From Luteitalea sp. (lineage in GTDB: Bacteria; Acidobacteriota; Vicinamibacteria; Vicinamibacterales; Vicinamibacteraceae): DNA of 64,000 nucleotides. Positions within the stretch are counted from its first letter, which is position 1. Every line of letters begins with the position of its first letter. Both the position numbers and the translations under genes were made by a program. The notes under the pieces are model-generated. The model had not been told where the DNA came from, did not search any database, and saw only the letters and a program-made list of their open reading frames with translations. Shown here piece after piece: positions 1 to 9,145 of the stretch. The stretch lies in assembly GCA_009377495.1 (NCBI GenBank), contig WHTZ01000011.1:52443-116442 (forward strand). Reading direction: 5' to 3'.

Positions 1-566
1 TCGTCGGCGTGAACGGCGGCATCGATGCGGTGCGGAGCGCCCTATACGAGCCCATGCAACCGGATGATCTGTCCGATCTCGTTCTACCATTGCGGATCGT
101 CCGGCGCGGTTACCGGGTCGTCTACGAGCCTGCCGCCATGCTGGCGGAACATGCGCTTGGGACACCGCGCGAAGAGTATCGGATGCGTGTCCGCGTGTCA
201 CTCCGGTCACTCTGGACCATTGCCGACATGGCTGGGCTCCTGAACGCCTGGCGATTTGGCGTGTTCTCCATCCAGCTCCTCTCGCACAAGGTGCTCCGGT
301 ACCTGGCCTTTGTGCTCATCGTGCTGTTCTACGGGTCTTCCCTCTCATTGTGGGACGCTGGAACGTTCTACAGGGCGGTGTTGCTGGCGCAGACTATCTG
401 CTTTGTTGCTGCTTTTCTTGGGTATCGCGTCGCCAGAAAGGGCGCTTCGAGCCGTTGGCTGACCATGCCGTTCTACTTTGCGCTCGTGAACTGCGCGGCC
501 GTCCATGCCCTTTGGAAGTTTCTCAGAGGCGAGCGCTCACGAGTCTGGACCCCTCGGCTTGGATAG
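1..566 (+). CDS. Glycosyltransferase family 2, C-terminal part (cut by window edge)
   Basis: The frame is open at the left edge, so this is the last ~188 residues of a longer membrane glycosyltransferase. The visible part opens with an NGGIDAVR segment, an acceptor-site-like DDL segment and RSLWTIADM, as in the C-terminal half of processive or chitin-synthase-like GT2 enzymes. Two or three hydrophobic membrane segments follow (around 290-360, 380-430 and 465-525). It would transfer a sugar from a nucleotide donor at the inner membrane. It starts the block A operon; the next gene begins 4 bases after its stop. The GTG at position 9 is not the real start. The GT2 assignment rests on half a protein, so donor and linkage cannot be given. 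Confidence 0.75.
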   Translation, partial: VGVNGGIDAVRSALYEPMQPDDLSDLVLPLRIVRRGYRVVYEPAAMLAEHALGTPREEYRMRVRVSLRSLWTIADMAGLLNAWRFGVFSIQLLSHKVLRYLAFVLIVLFYGSSLSLWDAGTFYRAVLLAQTICFVAAFLGYRVARKGASSRWLTMPFYFALVNCAAVHALWKFLRGERSRVWTPRLG

Positions 567-570
567 ACGC

Positions 571-1740
571 ATGAACGTTCCAGGTCCCGTGAAGATCGTC
601 TATCTCATGGATTGCTATCGCGGGCCGCATGCGGGCACGGAGGCACAGCTCTTGCAGTTGCTGAAGGGTCTCGATCGAACACGATTCGAGCCCTCACTGA
701 TCGTCTTTCGACCGACCCCCTTTGTCCAAGCAGCCGACGCGCTTCCATGCCCCGTCAGCATCCTCGGGATTCAGCGCCTCGCGTCTCCGCGCACCTGGAC
801 GCGGCTACTGGCCTTCGCACGGGAGTTGAAGCGCTCTGGCGTCCGGCTGGTGCACATCTTTTTCAACGATGCCTCGACGATCGCCCCTCCGTTCTGCCGC
901 CTTGGGGGCGCCCGTACAGTCGTGGGGCGGCGCGACATGGGTTTCTGGTACACGCCAGCCAACCTGCGGCTGCTCCGCATCAGCAATCGCTTCGTCGACA
1001 CCGTCGTTGCCAACAGCGAAGCGGTCAAGACGAACGTGCACCAACGCGAAGGCTTTCCGCTCGAGCGCACGGTGGTGCTGCGTAACGGGCATGATCCGGC
1101 GCGCTTTCATGCCGCACCAGAACCACATCTGCGTGAGCGACTTGGCATAGGGGCGGATGATCCGATTGTCGGCATGGTGGCCAATCTCCGCCCGATCAAG
1201 CGGCACGACGATCTCGTGCGCGCGTTCGCGCTCGTGCGCCGACGCCACCCACGCGCGCACTTGCTACTCATCGGAGAGGGCAAAGCCAAGGGCCAGCTCC
1301 AGTCTCTCGTCAACGACCTGGCTTTGGCCACTTCGGTTCATTTCCTCGGAGCCGTCGCCGACGCGATTCCGTTCATCAAGCACCTGGACGTGTGCGCGCT
1401 GTCATCGGCCAGCGAGGGCCTCAGCAACGCCATTCTGGAATACCTGGGGTGCGGGAAGCCCGTCGTGTGCACACGGGTTGGTGGAAATCCGGAGCTGATT
1501 GCTGATGGCCAGAATGGCTTTCTGGTTGATACCGGCGACGTCGCGACCATGGCCGACCGTATCGACTGCCTGCTGTCCAACACGGTTCTCGCGCGTACGA
1601 TGGCTCGACGTGCGACAGAGGCGTTTCACGAGCAGTTTACGAGTGAGCACATGATTACCGCGCACATGGATCTCTACGACAGGCTCCTCGGCACGCCCGC
1701 TCAGTTGGCGAGCTGGCGGCCCGTCGGTGCCTCTGGTTGA
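571..1740 (+). CDS. GT4 family glycosyltransferase
   Basis: A cytosolic retaining glycosyltransferase of the GT-B fold, 389 residues. It opens with the family strand VKIVYLMDCYRG and an AGTEAQLLQLL helix. The nucleotide-sugar region holds EGLSNAILEYLG followed by GKPVVCTRVGGNPELI near residues 280-305, the usual E-x7-E donor site. I chose the ATG at 571 over an in-frame ATG at 505 because the fold starts right after it and the earlier start would overlap the upstream gene. It probably adds one sugar to a lipid-linked repeat unit. Substrate is unknown. Confidence 0.88.
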   Translation: MNVPGPVKIVYLMDCYRGPHAGTEAQLLQLLKGLDRTRFEPSLIVFRPTPFVQAADALPCPVSILGIQRLASPRTWTRLLAFARELKRSGVRLVHIFFNDASTIAPPFCRLGGARTVVGRRDMGFWYTPANLRLLRISNRFVDTVVANSEAVKTNVHQREGFPLERTVVLRNGHDPARFHAAPEPHLRERLGIGADDPIVGMVANLRPIKRHDDLVRAFALVRRRHPRAHLLLIGEGKAKGQLQSLVNDLALATSVHFLGAVADAIPFIKHLDVCALSSASEGLSNAILEYLGCGKPVVCTRVGGNPELIADGQNGFLVDTGDVATMADRIDCLLSNTVLARTMARRATEAFHEQFTSEHMITAHMDLYDRLLGTPAQLASWRPVGASG

Positions 1741-1752
1741 TCTGACATTGTC

Positions 1753-3132
1753 ATGAGCAGACTTCTCCGATCGGCTGCGTATGGCGTCTTGTCGTGGCAC
1801 GATGGCCTCACCGGGTGGCGTACGTCTCGCCGCGCGTTTCGAACGCTCCTCGCCGCTTCTCCGGACGAGGTCACCGAGCAAGCGCAACGAAAGCTCATCC
1901 AACTGTTGCAACACGCCTACCAAACGGTGCCTTACTATCGAGAGACTTGGAACCGATTGGGCTTCGCACCGGGAGCCACCACGACCGCTGCGGATTTGAT
2001 TGGGCTCCCACTCCTGACGCGGGATGTTATTCAGCAGCAGCTCGCACGGCTCACGTCGGAAGCGTTCGCGCCAGATCATCTCGACATCGACTGCACGAGT
2101 GGGACAACGGGTAGCCGCACCTCCTTTTACCGTGATCGCGGGTGCAGGGTGGCACGCATCGGACGCCAATGGGGCATCCTCGAACATTGCGGCTATCGGC
2201 CAGGCGACCGGCGTGGGATGATCTGGGGTGTGGCCGACGATCTTCCTCGGCGGCGTGGGGCCCTGACCCCGAGGACTCGGTTTAGACGGTTCGCCCGGGC
2301 TAACGAGTCGATCTATTGTCGTGTCATGAGCCGCCACGACATGCTCGATTATCACGGGCGGCTCCGGTCATTCCGGCCCGCCGTGCTCTATGGCTATCCC
2401 AACGCCATCGAGCAATTCGCCCGATTCATCCAGCGCGAGCGGCTCGCGCCGATTGAGGTCAAACGGATCTTCTGCACCGCGGAGCAGTTGCACGAGACCC
2501 AACGCGAGCTGTTTCAAGAGGTGTTCGGTGGCGTGGTCTTCAATTTGTATTGTTCCCGGGAACATGGCTGTGCGGGTTTTGAATGTCGGACACACCGAGG
2601 GTTACACATCGATGCGGGAAGCGTGCTGGTCGAGGTCCTCAACAACGGGGTGCCCGCCGCACGCGGCGAATCCGGTGAAATCGTCATCACTGATCTGCTG
2701 AACTATGGAATGCCCCTCGTTCGTCATGCGACCGGTGATCTAGGCACGGTCGCGTTGGAACCCTGCGCGTGTGGATGCTCGCTGCCCCTCATCGCAAGGT
2801 TCGATGGCAGGGAGTCTGACATCCTGTATAGACCAGATGGCTCGGTCGTCGCAGGGGTGCTACTCTCCCATCTCTTCATGGGACATTCCTCCATACATCT
2901 GGCTCAGTTCATTCAGGAGGACATCACGTCACTCGATGTGTATCTGGTGGCAGAGGGTGGAGGACCGCCGGATCTGCGGAACGCCGTGGTCCAGGAGAGT
3001 CGGTCGGTCATGGGACCCGACGTGGACATTCGTGTTCACTTCGTGGCCGACATTCCGCGTAACCCCCGGTCGGGCAAGTTCCAGCAGGTGGTGCGCAAGG
3101 TCAAGCATCCTGCTCGCGCTCGGGTTAGTTGA
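1753..3132 (+). CDS. CapK-type adenylate-forming protein (first of three)
   Basis: 459 residues, related to phenylacetate-CoA ligase and to CapK proteins of capsule clusters. The SGTTGSR phosphate-binding loop lies at about residues 116-122. A DLLNYGMPLVRHATGDLG segment and an ACGCSLPLI cysteine motif follow, both typical of the family. Such proteins activate a carboxylic acid as an acyl-adenylate. CapK members in polysaccharide loci have no firmly established substrate. It sits 12 bases after the GT4 gene and just before a CapA gene. Two paralogues occur in this window (5672-7027 and 9146-10540), which suggests several acyl substituents or different steps. Start ATG at 1753. Confidence 0.85.
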   Translation: MSRLLRSAAYGVLSWHDGLTGWRTSRRAFRTLLAASPDEVTEQAQRKLIQLLQHAYQTVPYYRETWNRLGFAPGATTTAADLIGLPLLTRDVIQQQLARLTSEAFAPDHLDIDCTSGTTGSRTSFYRDRGCRVARIGRQWGILEHCGYRPGDRRGMIWGVADDLPRRRGALTPRTRFRRFARANESIYCRVMSRHDMLDYHGRLRSFRPAVLYGYPNAIEQFARFIQRERLAPIEVKRIFCTAEQLHETQRELFQEVFGGVVFNLYCSREHGCAGFECRTHRGLHIDAGSVLVEVLNNGVPAARGESGEIVITDLLNYGMPLVRHATGDLGTVALEPCACGCSLPLIARFDGRESDILYRPDGSVVAGVLLSHLFMGHSSIHLAQFIQEDITSLDVYLVAEGGGPPDLRNAVVQESRSVMGPDVDIRVHFVADIPRNPRSGKFQQVVRKVKHPARARVS

Positions 3133-3143
3133 TAGCCGTGACA

Positions 3144-4286
3144 ATGAAACTTGAAGTCGCTCTCTCACTGGCGCTCGTCGGGGACCTCAGCTTCGAGGGC
3201 GCGCTGGCAGACCATCCCACACGGGAATGGCTTAGCGCGGTCGCACCCTGCTTCCGAGGAGCGGACCTCGCCATCGGCAACCTCGAGTCGCCGTTGCTCG
3301 AAAGTGGCGAGCGTATTCCTGGAAAGTGCACGCTGCGAGGCTCCACCGAGTGGGCGAACGTGCTCCGTGAGGCCGGTCTCGGCCTCGTCACGCTCGCAAA
3401 CAACCACACGATGGACTACGGCGTGAACGGCCTCCGCAGCACCACGGAAGCCCTCGAGAGGGCCGGCATTCAATATGTCGGGGCCGGACTCGATCTCACG
3501 ACAGCGTGTGCGCCGGCGTTCGTCGACGTGCGCGGCATCCGCGTTGCCTGTCTGGGCAGGACGTTTGTGCCCGTCTCTGCTCCGATACGCGCTGGCCGCG
3601 GTACACCAGGCGTGGCGTTCTTGGACCAGGAAGAAACCATGGAATCGCTGCGCCGATGCCGTCGAGAAGCGGATCTGGTGGTGCTCCTGCTTCATTGGGG
3701 ATTGGAGGAGTACCGCTACCCGTCGCCGGACCAGCGGCGGCTTGCACGTGACCTCGTGCGGGCGGGTGCCAACGCCATCGTTGGCCATCACCCTCATGTC
3801 ATCCAAGGGATCGAGCGAATCGGTCCTTCGATCGTGGCCTACAGTCTTGGGAACTTCTTGTTCAGCGACTTTGAATGGGAGTATCGACAGAACGGCGTCC
3901 CGGTGAAGACGACCTCCCGATTGAGTGAAGAGAATCGAAGAGGTCTCGTCTTGGAAGTGACGTGGTCAGCAGCCAGCGGATTCTCCTTGCACCCCCGCCC
4001 CACCCGCATCGACGCGAAACAGGGCGCCCAGTTGGATGTGTCCTCGACGAGGAAAGAGGAGATAGACGCGCTCTCGGCTGGACTCGACAGGCTGCGGTAC
4101 CGCCACTGGTGGTACCTCTACGCTCTGCGACGCGAATGGAGCCTCAGGCTGGGCCCCAAGCTCTCGCCCCGGCAGGTTCTCAAGAAGGCGCACAAGCTGC
4201 GGCCGCGGCACCTGCACAAGATGCTCGTGTCGCTGCGCCGCTCCACGAAGATTGTCTCTGAAAGGTCGACGAATCCGTATGAGTAA
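3144..4286 (+). CDS. CapA family metallophosphoesterase-like protein (first of two)
   Basis: 380 residues of the CapA/PgsA family (calcineurin-like fold). Visible family motifs are GDLSFEG at the N-terminus, NNHTMDYG near residue 86, LLHWGLEEYRYPS near 184 and GHHPHVIQG near 213. In Bacillus, CapA works in poly-gamma-glutamate synthesis; in exopolysaccharide loci its job is not settled. No clear signal peptide is seen, so it may be cytosolic or peripheral. Possible earlier starts are TTG at 3129 and GTG at 3138; I chose ATG at 3144, next to the first conserved strand. The upstream gene ends at 3132 and the next gene overlaps the 3' end by 8 bases, so translation is probably coupled. Confidence 0.85.
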   Translation: MKLEVALSLALVGDLSFEGALADHPTREWLSAVAPCFRGADLAIGNLESPLLESGERIPGKCTLRGSTEWANVLREAGLGLVTLANNHTMDYGVNGLRSTTEALERAGIQYVGAGLDLTTACAPAFVDVRGIRVACLGRTFVPVSAPIRAGRGTPGVAFLDQEETMESLRRCRREADLVVLLLHWGLEEYRYPSPDQRRLARDLVRAGANAIVGHHPHVIQGIERIGPSIVAYSLGNFLFSDFEWEYRQNGVPVKTTSRLSEENRRGLVLEVTWSAASGFSLHPRPTRIDAKQGAQLDVSSTRKEEIDALSAGLDRLRYRHWWYLYALRREWSLRLGPKLSPRQVLKKAHKLRPRHLHKMLVSLRRSTKIVSERSTNPYE

Positions 4287-5670
4287 GCTTGTGCTGGTTA
4301 TTTCCTACGTCTTTCCGCCAGCGGCGTACGTGGGCGTCCATCGAACGCTGAAGTACTGCAAGTACCTCGGCGAGGTCGGTTGGCGTCCCATCGTGATTAC
4401 CATCGATCCAAGAGGCGTGGGCGTTCAGGACGAACGGCTCAATGACGAGTTACCGCCAGAAGTGGAGGTCTTTCGAACGCGCGATATCGATCCTGCAAAG
4501 TGGCGGGCATCTCGCTCGCGCCGGAAGCCTCGCGAGGAGCCAGCGGCGTCGACCCAAGCCACGGAGGCACCGCTGCCCCGTTCGGCCCGGACGACCGGCG
4601 CCTTGTCTCGCGCCAAGCAATTCGTGTTGCGAGCGCTCCTCCAGTCGCCAGACTCGCACATTTTCTGGGTTCCCTTTGCGTTCTTCAGAGGGGTTCGCGT
4701 GCTCATGACGCGGCGCATTGACGTGATCTATTCGTCGTCGCCGCCTCACTCGTCTCATCTCGCGGCATGGCTGCTCTCGAAGTGCTTTCGGGTGCCTCAC
4801 GTAGCGGACTTTCGTGACCCCTGGTTCGTGGAGGGCTCTCGGCGTGCGGTGGCCGCCTCCAGCGGTGTGTTCACGGGACTTCAGGCGACGCTGAAGCGAT
4901 GTGTCGTCGCGAATGCCGCCAAAATCGTGTCGGTTTCCGCGGGCGAGCGGAACGACCTACTCGCCGAGCTCCCCGGGCTTCACCCAAGCCGCGTCGAGGT
5001 CATCACGAACGGGTACGATCCTGACGACTTCTCAGATACGCCGACTCCCATGCCGAGTGATGGACGCTTCACGATCACGCATGCTGGCACGCTCTATCCA
5101 GGAGTTGGACGAGAGTTCTTCGACGCCATCGAACAGCTTGCGAGTACACGTCATGAGCTCAGTCAGCGATTGCGTGTCAATCTCCTCGGCACGTTCGCCC
5201 CGGAATATCAGGGCGTCATCGATCGGCTTTCGCGCTTGGGCGTGGTTCGCGATCTTGGGTTCCAGCCGCATCGTACGGCGCTCGGGTGGACGCGCAACAG
5301 CGATGTCTTGCTGATTCTGATCGGCGGAAGCTTTTTCCTTCCATCCCACGTACCGGCCAAGACCTTCGAGTACTTGTCCCTCGGAAAGCCGATTCTCGCG
5401 GTCGCGCAGCCGGGCGACCTGACTGACATCCTGAAAGAGAGCGGGCTCGGCGTCACCGTACCACCTCGCGATGTACCGGGACTCGCCACAGCTATTCTCA
5501 ACCTCTATAGCGGCCTGCGATCGGGCCAGCTTGCCTTGCAACCCAACTGGGCTTACATCAGTCGCTTCGAGCGACGGCGGTTGGCGCACACGCTGGCTGG
5601 AGTGCTCGATCAGGTGGCTGCTGGCCGCCAGGCGAAGTATGCCGGGCAGGCCGCGCAAGGAGCGCGCTGA
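4279..5670 (+). CDS. GT4-like glycosyltransferase
   Basis: 463 residues with a GT-B layout. The start MSKLVLVISYVFPPAAY is followed by VGVHRTLKYCKYL, a typical acceptor-side N-terminus. Near residues 360-380 come KTFEYLSLGKPILAVAQPGD and a conserved glycine-rich end, matching the donor domain. A low-complexity Arg/Ser/Ala stretch at roughly 75-110 looks like an insertion. The ATG at 4279 overlaps the CapA gene by 8 bases. An in-frame ATG at 4252 would make a longer overlap and was not used. It likely adds a sugar to the same repeat unit as its neighbours. Confidence 0.83.
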   Translation: MSKLVLVISYVFPPAAYVGVHRTLKYCKYLGEVGWRPIVITIDPRGVGVQDERLNDELPPEVEVFRTRDIDPAKWRASRSRRKPREEPAASTQATEAPLPRSARTTGALSRAKQFVLRALLQSPDSHIFWVPFAFFRGVRVLMTRRIDVIYSSSPPHSSHLAAWLLSKCFRVPHVADFRDPWFVEGSRRAVAASSGVFTGLQATLKRCVVANAAKIVSVSAGERNDLLAELPGLHPSRVEVITNGYDPDDFSDTPTPMPSDGRFTITHAGTLYPGVGREFFDAIEQLASTRHELSQRLRVNLLGTFAPEYQGVIDRLSRLGVVRDLGFQPHRTALGWTRNSDVLLILIGGSFFLPSHVPAKTFEYLSLGKPILAVAQPGDLTDILKESGLGVTVPPRDVPGLATAILNLYSGLRSGQLALQPNWAYISRFERRRLAHTLAGVLDQVAAGRQAKYAGQAAQGAR

Positions 5671-5671
5671 A

Positions 5672-7027
5672 ATGGACGCCGCTGCCCTGCTGATCCGCAA
5701 CGTGCTCTTCCCGGCCTGGGTGCAGAAAAATCGGAGTGCACGCTTGTCCTACCTTGCCGAGCTCGAACGAACGCAGTTCCAGTCGGCCGATGCGCTCCAG
5801 GACCACCAATGGAGGCTATTCAAGGAGATTCTTCGTCATGCGTTCGACCACTGCGCCTTCTACCGGAAGAAATTCTCGGCCGTCGGGATGACGCCAGACG
5901 ACGTCCGCACGCCGGAAGATATCGCCAAGGTTCCGACGACATCCAAGCAAGAGATCCAGGAGTCGCTCGACGAGCTCATCGCCGACACTGCGCGCCGCGA
6001 GTTACTGATCAAAGACATGACCGGCGGCTCCACCGGGTCTCCGCTGGTGTTCTATTACGAAAAGGACCGCCTGGACAGCCGGGTTGCCGCCACCCTCCGA
6101 CACAATCGCTGGACGGGATGGGACGTTGGGGACAAGATGGCGGTGCTTTGGGGTGCACGACGCGACATGGGCGGCTCGGCATCCCTCAAGGTTCGCCTCC
6201 GGACCTGGATCATCAACCGCCAGATCATGCTCGATGCGTCGGCCATCGACGAGGCGCGCATGCGCCAGTTCTGCGATCAGCTGCGTCGTCACCGCCCGCG
6301 CTTTATACTTGCTTACGCGAATACGATGGCCCTCTTTGCGCGCTTCGTGCAGGATCTCGGCCAGGTGCCGGTGCAGCCGCGCGCGATCATCTGTTCCGCC
6401 GAGGTGCTGACACCCGAGAACCGGTCGCTCATCGAATCGACGTTCGATTGCCCGGTCTACAATCGTTATGGATCGAGAGAGTTTGCGGTGATCGCGTCCG
6501 AATGTAACCGTCACCAGGGCATGCACGTCAATGCTGAGAATCTTCTCGTGGAGGTGCTGGCCGACGGTGCCCCTTCGCCGAAGCGCGACGGTGAGTTTCT
6601 GGTCACCGACCTAAGAAATTACGCCATGCCGATGATTCGCTACCGGACGATGGACGCCGGCCGGCTGACGGCGGGGCAATGCGATTGCGGGCGAACGCTG
6701 CCGCTCATCGAGCTCTCGGGCGGCCGGAGCACTGACTTCCTGACCGCGATCTCCGGCCAAAAGGTCTCCGGCATCGTCATAGCAACATACGTCATTACCA
6801 GACTGCCCGGTATTCGGCAGGTTCAGTTCGTCCAGGAACGGCCGGATGCGGTCACCGTCCGTCTCGCTCGGGGCCCGGCATGGTCGGCTGACACGTTGAA
6901 GCAGCTCACCGCCCGCGTGCGGAGCTTCTTGGGCGACACGATGGCGGTTGACGTCGAGCACGTGAGCGAGATTCCGTTGGAGCGATCGGGTAAGTATCGC
7001 TTCTCCATATCAACACTTTCGGCCTGA
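5672..7027 (+). CDS. CapK-type adenylate-forming protein (second of three)
   Basis: 451 residues, similar in layout to the gene at 1753. The phosphate-binding loop is TGGSTGSPLVFYYEKD near residue 117, the core contains NRYGSREFAVIASECN, and DLRNYAMPMIRYRTMDAGR and QCDCGRTLPLIEL follow. The loop reads GGSTGSP rather than SGTTG, so its nucleotide handling may differ a little. The ATG at 5672 is one base after the previous stop. It should activate a carboxylate as an adenylate; the acid and the acceptor are unknown. Confidence 0.84.
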   Translation: MDAAALLIRNVLFPAWVQKNRSARLSYLAELERTQFQSADALQDHQWRLFKEILRHAFDHCAFYRKKFSAVGMTPDDVRTPEDIAKVPTTSKQEIQESLDELIADTARRELLIKDMTGGSTGSPLVFYYEKDRLDSRVAATLRHNRWTGWDVGDKMAVLWGARRDMGGSASLKVRLRTWIINRQIMLDASAIDEARMRQFCDQLRRHRPRFILAYANTMALFARFVQDLGQVPVQPRAIICSAEVLTPENRSLIESTFDCPVYNRYGSREFAVIASECNRHQGMHVNAENLLVEVLADGAPSPKRDGEFLVTDLRNYAMPMIRYRTMDAGRLTAGQCDCGRTLPLIELSGGRSTDFLTAISGQKVSGIVIATYVITRLPGIRQVQFVQERPDAVTVRLARGPAWSADTLKQLTARVRSFLGDTMAVDVEHVSEIPLERSGKYRFSISTLSA

Positions 7028-7037
7028 ACGCCTGGTT

Positions 7038-8090
7038 ATGAATCACCTCGTCGCAGCGGCGCTTCGCTGTGCTGGCATTTTTCCTGTAGCGACCCTCCTC
7101 GCGCGCAGAAGCCCGCGCATTCTGATGTATCACCGGTTCGGCGAGCAGCCTGGAGATATCTGGCCGGGCGCCGAGATCTTCGAGCGACAGATCCGCTATC
7201 TGCGCTCGAAGTTTCATGTGCTCTCTCTTGCCGAGCTCACCGAGTCGCTCGTATCTGGACGCCCACGCCAGAACGCGATCGTGTTGACCATCGACGACGG
7301 ATACGAGGACTTCTACAAGGTCGCGTATCCCGTCCTCAGGAAGTACGACGTTCCCGCCACGTTGTACGTCGCAACGGATTTCATCGATGGACGCACCTGG
7401 CTATGGCCCGACATCGTCGCGTTCATTCTGCAGCGGACAGCCCGTCGGAGCTGGACCTCCAACGGACGCGTGCCGAAACAAACCTACGACCTAGCCGTTC
7501 CGGCCCAGCGCAGAGCGGCGTGGAGTGGTATCGGGACGCAATGCGTTGAGATGGACGTGGCTTCACGGACGACGTTGCTTCAGGCCTTGGCGATGGAGCT
7601 CGATGTCGATCTGCCACCCAAGCCCACGCGCGAGTTCAAACCGCTCAACTGGGCACAGCTTCGCGAGATGGCGGCGCATGGGATTGAAATCGCCTCTCAC
7701 TCGTGCTCACACGCGCGCCTGACGCTCTGCACGGCGCAGGAGCTCGAGCACGAAATGCTCGATTCGAAGCGTCGCATCGAAGAGATGCTCGATCGGCCGG
7801 TGCGGTCGTTCTGTTATCCGTTCGGCAAGCCCGCGGACGTCAACGCGATCGTCAGGCAGGCGGTCGTTGACGCTGGCTATCGGAATGCTGTCGTGGCTTA
7901 CTCAGACGCCGACTTGACCGACGATCTCTTTGGCTTGCGGCGCTTCAGCGTCGGAGCAGATCTCGATCATTTTCGACGGATCGCCTCAGGGGCCTCGGTC
8001 GTGTCGGCGAAGCTGCGGCGGCTATCCCGCGTCGCCAGTCGCAGGCCGGCTGAGAAAGCTGCGCAGACCCGTGAGCCGATGGGCCTCTGA
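7038..8090 (+). CDS. NodB-type polysaccharide deacetylase
   Basis: 350 residues with the carbohydrate esterase family 4 motifs: TIDDGYEDF near residue 84 (catalytic and metal aspartates), HSCSHARL near 220 (metal histidines) and FCYPFGKP near 257. It removes N- or O-acetyl groups from a sugar polymer or lipid-linked precursor. The N-terminus has a short hydrophobic stretch but no convincing cleavable signal, so location is unclear. It is the last gene of block A, 10 bases after the CapK gene, and probably trims acetyl groups from the glycan made by this locus. Confidence 0.88.
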   Translation: MNHLVAAALRCAGIFPVATLLARRSPRILMYHRFGEQPGDIWPGAEIFERQIRYLRSKFHVLSLAELTESLVSGRPRQNAIVLTIDDGYEDFYKVAYPVLRKYDVPATLYVATDFIDGRTWLWPDIVAFILQRTARRSWTSNGRVPKQTYDLAVPAQRRAAWSGIGTQCVEMDVASRTTLLQALAMELDVDLPPKPTREFKPLNWAQLREMAAHGIEIASHSCSHARLTLCTAQELEHEMLDSKRRIEEMLDRPVRSFCYPFGKPADVNAIVRQAVVDAGYRNAVVAYSDADLTDDLFGLRRFSVGADLDHFRRIASGASVVSAKLRRLSRVASRRPAEKAAQTREPMGL

Positions 8091-8316
8091 CACGTACGTA
8101 GCGCGCGGCCCGTGGCACCAGGCTCAGGTGAGGGCTGTTCCGGTACCGCGGATCGCGGCCCCGGAACTTGGTGGCGTACGCGATGAGCGTTGGGTCAGGC
8201 GGTGTGCTGTAGTCGACGCCGGTACTCATCGTGTGTTAGCGCGATCGTCAAGCGACTTGCCGGAGCTACGCTACGGTCCGACGCCGGAGTGGTCAGCGGT
8301 CGAGGAGAGGGTTCAC
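8091..8316. other. Gap between deacetylase and VapC
   Basis: 226 bases between convergent genes. A minus-strand frame (7945-8229) begins with a plausible peptide but runs deep into the deacetylase gene, so it may be a remnant. I see no strong terminator hairpin. Confidence 0.4.
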
Positions 8317-8802
8317 CTATTCTGCCGCATCGTCGCGGGTCTCGTCGGCTGCTCGCGGTGGCTCACTGAGGATCAGGACATCGAGCCCGCTGAACTGCCG
8401 AAAAGAGGCGTCGGTGGTGACCATTCGGTATCCGGCGGTGAGGGCGAAGGCGGCCAGGTAGGCGTCCATCCAGAGCTTGGGTGATGACGTATCGCGCAGG
8501 GCGAGATCCTTCCACCGGGACTCGACCTCCGGCGGTTCCTCAGTCCGAAGGGCAATCCGGTCATCGCCAAGGAGCGCCTCGTACGCCGCCCAAGCCTTGC
8601 GGTTGGTCAATGGTGCGTTCCCGTACGGAGCCAACACGGAAGCGTTGGTGAGCAGGCGAAGCAATGCCTGCTGGGTCGCCCGGCAGAAGAAGGCGGATCC
8701 TGACGTTTGGACGGTATCAAACCAGTTGCGCACGACCCTGTGGTGAATGTGTTTGGACAGCGTGAGCGCCAGCCAGACGTTACTATCACAGAGGCTAACC
8801 AT
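8317..8802 (-). CDS. vapC: VapC-type PIN-domain toxin
   Basis: 161 residues. PIN-domain ribonuclease signatures are the N-terminal LCDSNVWLAL (first acidic residue Asp6), KLWMDAYLAAFA (internal aspartate) and VTTDASFRQF (last aspartate). The usual second acidic position lies in a Gln-Gln stretch (ATQQALLRLLTN), as in some VapC subfamilies. VapC toxins cleave RNA, often tRNA or rRNA, and are neutralised by VapB. The start overlaps the antitoxin gene by 8 bases, the common antitoxin-first arrangement. The RNA target cannot be inferred. Confidence 0.88.
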   Translation of the reverse strand: MVSLCDSNVWLALTLSKHIHHRVVRNWFDTVQTSGSAFFCRATQQALLRLLTNASVLAPYGNAPLTNRKAWAAYEALLGDDRIALRTEEPPEVESRWKDLALRDTSSPKLWMDAYLAAFALTAGYRMVTTDASFRQFSGLDVLILSEPPRAADETRDDAAE

Positions 8803-9073
8803 GGCGCTCTGCGGCGACTCGCCGGGTCTCGTCCTCTAGCAGTACTTCAGCCACGCGGTCCGGTGTCATCTCCTCGTCAGGGCGGGCTTCGTGGGCACAC
8901 CGAACCAAGGGCAGCCGGACCCTGTGACGTACGGCCCGGGGCGCTGCACCCTCGATGGCAAGACCACGCCTGAGAAGATCAGCGATGATGTCCTTGAGCT
9001 TCCGACCCTCGTGAACCGCACGGATCTTCACCATGCGCATCAGTTCGTCTGGAAGATCGAGCGTTGTCTTCAT
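8795..9073 (-). CDS. vapB: VapB-type ribbon-helix-helix antitoxin
   Basis: 92 residues. The N-terminus MKTTLDLPDELMRMVKIRA followed by KLKDIIADLLRRGL fits a ribbon-helix-helix DNA-binding domain. The C-terminal half is the likely toxin-binding tail. It lies first in the operon and overlaps vapC by 8 bases. A palindrome 12 bases upstream of the ATG is a likely autoregulatory operator. Confidence 0.87.
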   Translation of the reverse strand: MKTTLDLPDELMRMVKIRAVHEGRKLKDIIADLLRRGLAIEGAAPRAVRHRVRLPLVRCAHEARPDEEMTPDRVAEVLLEDETRRVAAERHG

Positions 9074-9085
9074 GTGCCCATAATA

Positions 9086-9105
9086 CCATAAAGATGCTTT
9101 TATGG
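9086..9105 (-). promoter_or_regulatory. Candidate VapB operator
   Basis: A perfect 7-base inverted repeat, CCATAAA and TTTATGG with a 6-base spacer, lies just upstream of the vapB start at 9073. A TATTAT sequence beside it could be the -10 box. Antitoxins of this type commonly bind such sites. No protection data exist. Confidence 0.5.
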
Positions 9106-9145
9106 GTCGCGCCGAAATTCAGCGGCCTGTTAGTATCCACGCATG

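Noticed and set aside
1402..2355. 317-codon minus-strand open frame
   Set aside because: Antisense to well-supported GT4 and CapK genes; the peptide shows no fold, only high-GC frame bias.
7945..8229. 94-codon minus-strand frame beginning MSTGVDYSTPPDPTLIAY
   Set aside because: Runs about 145 bases into the deacetylase gene on the other strand; could be a remnant but is not supported as a gene.
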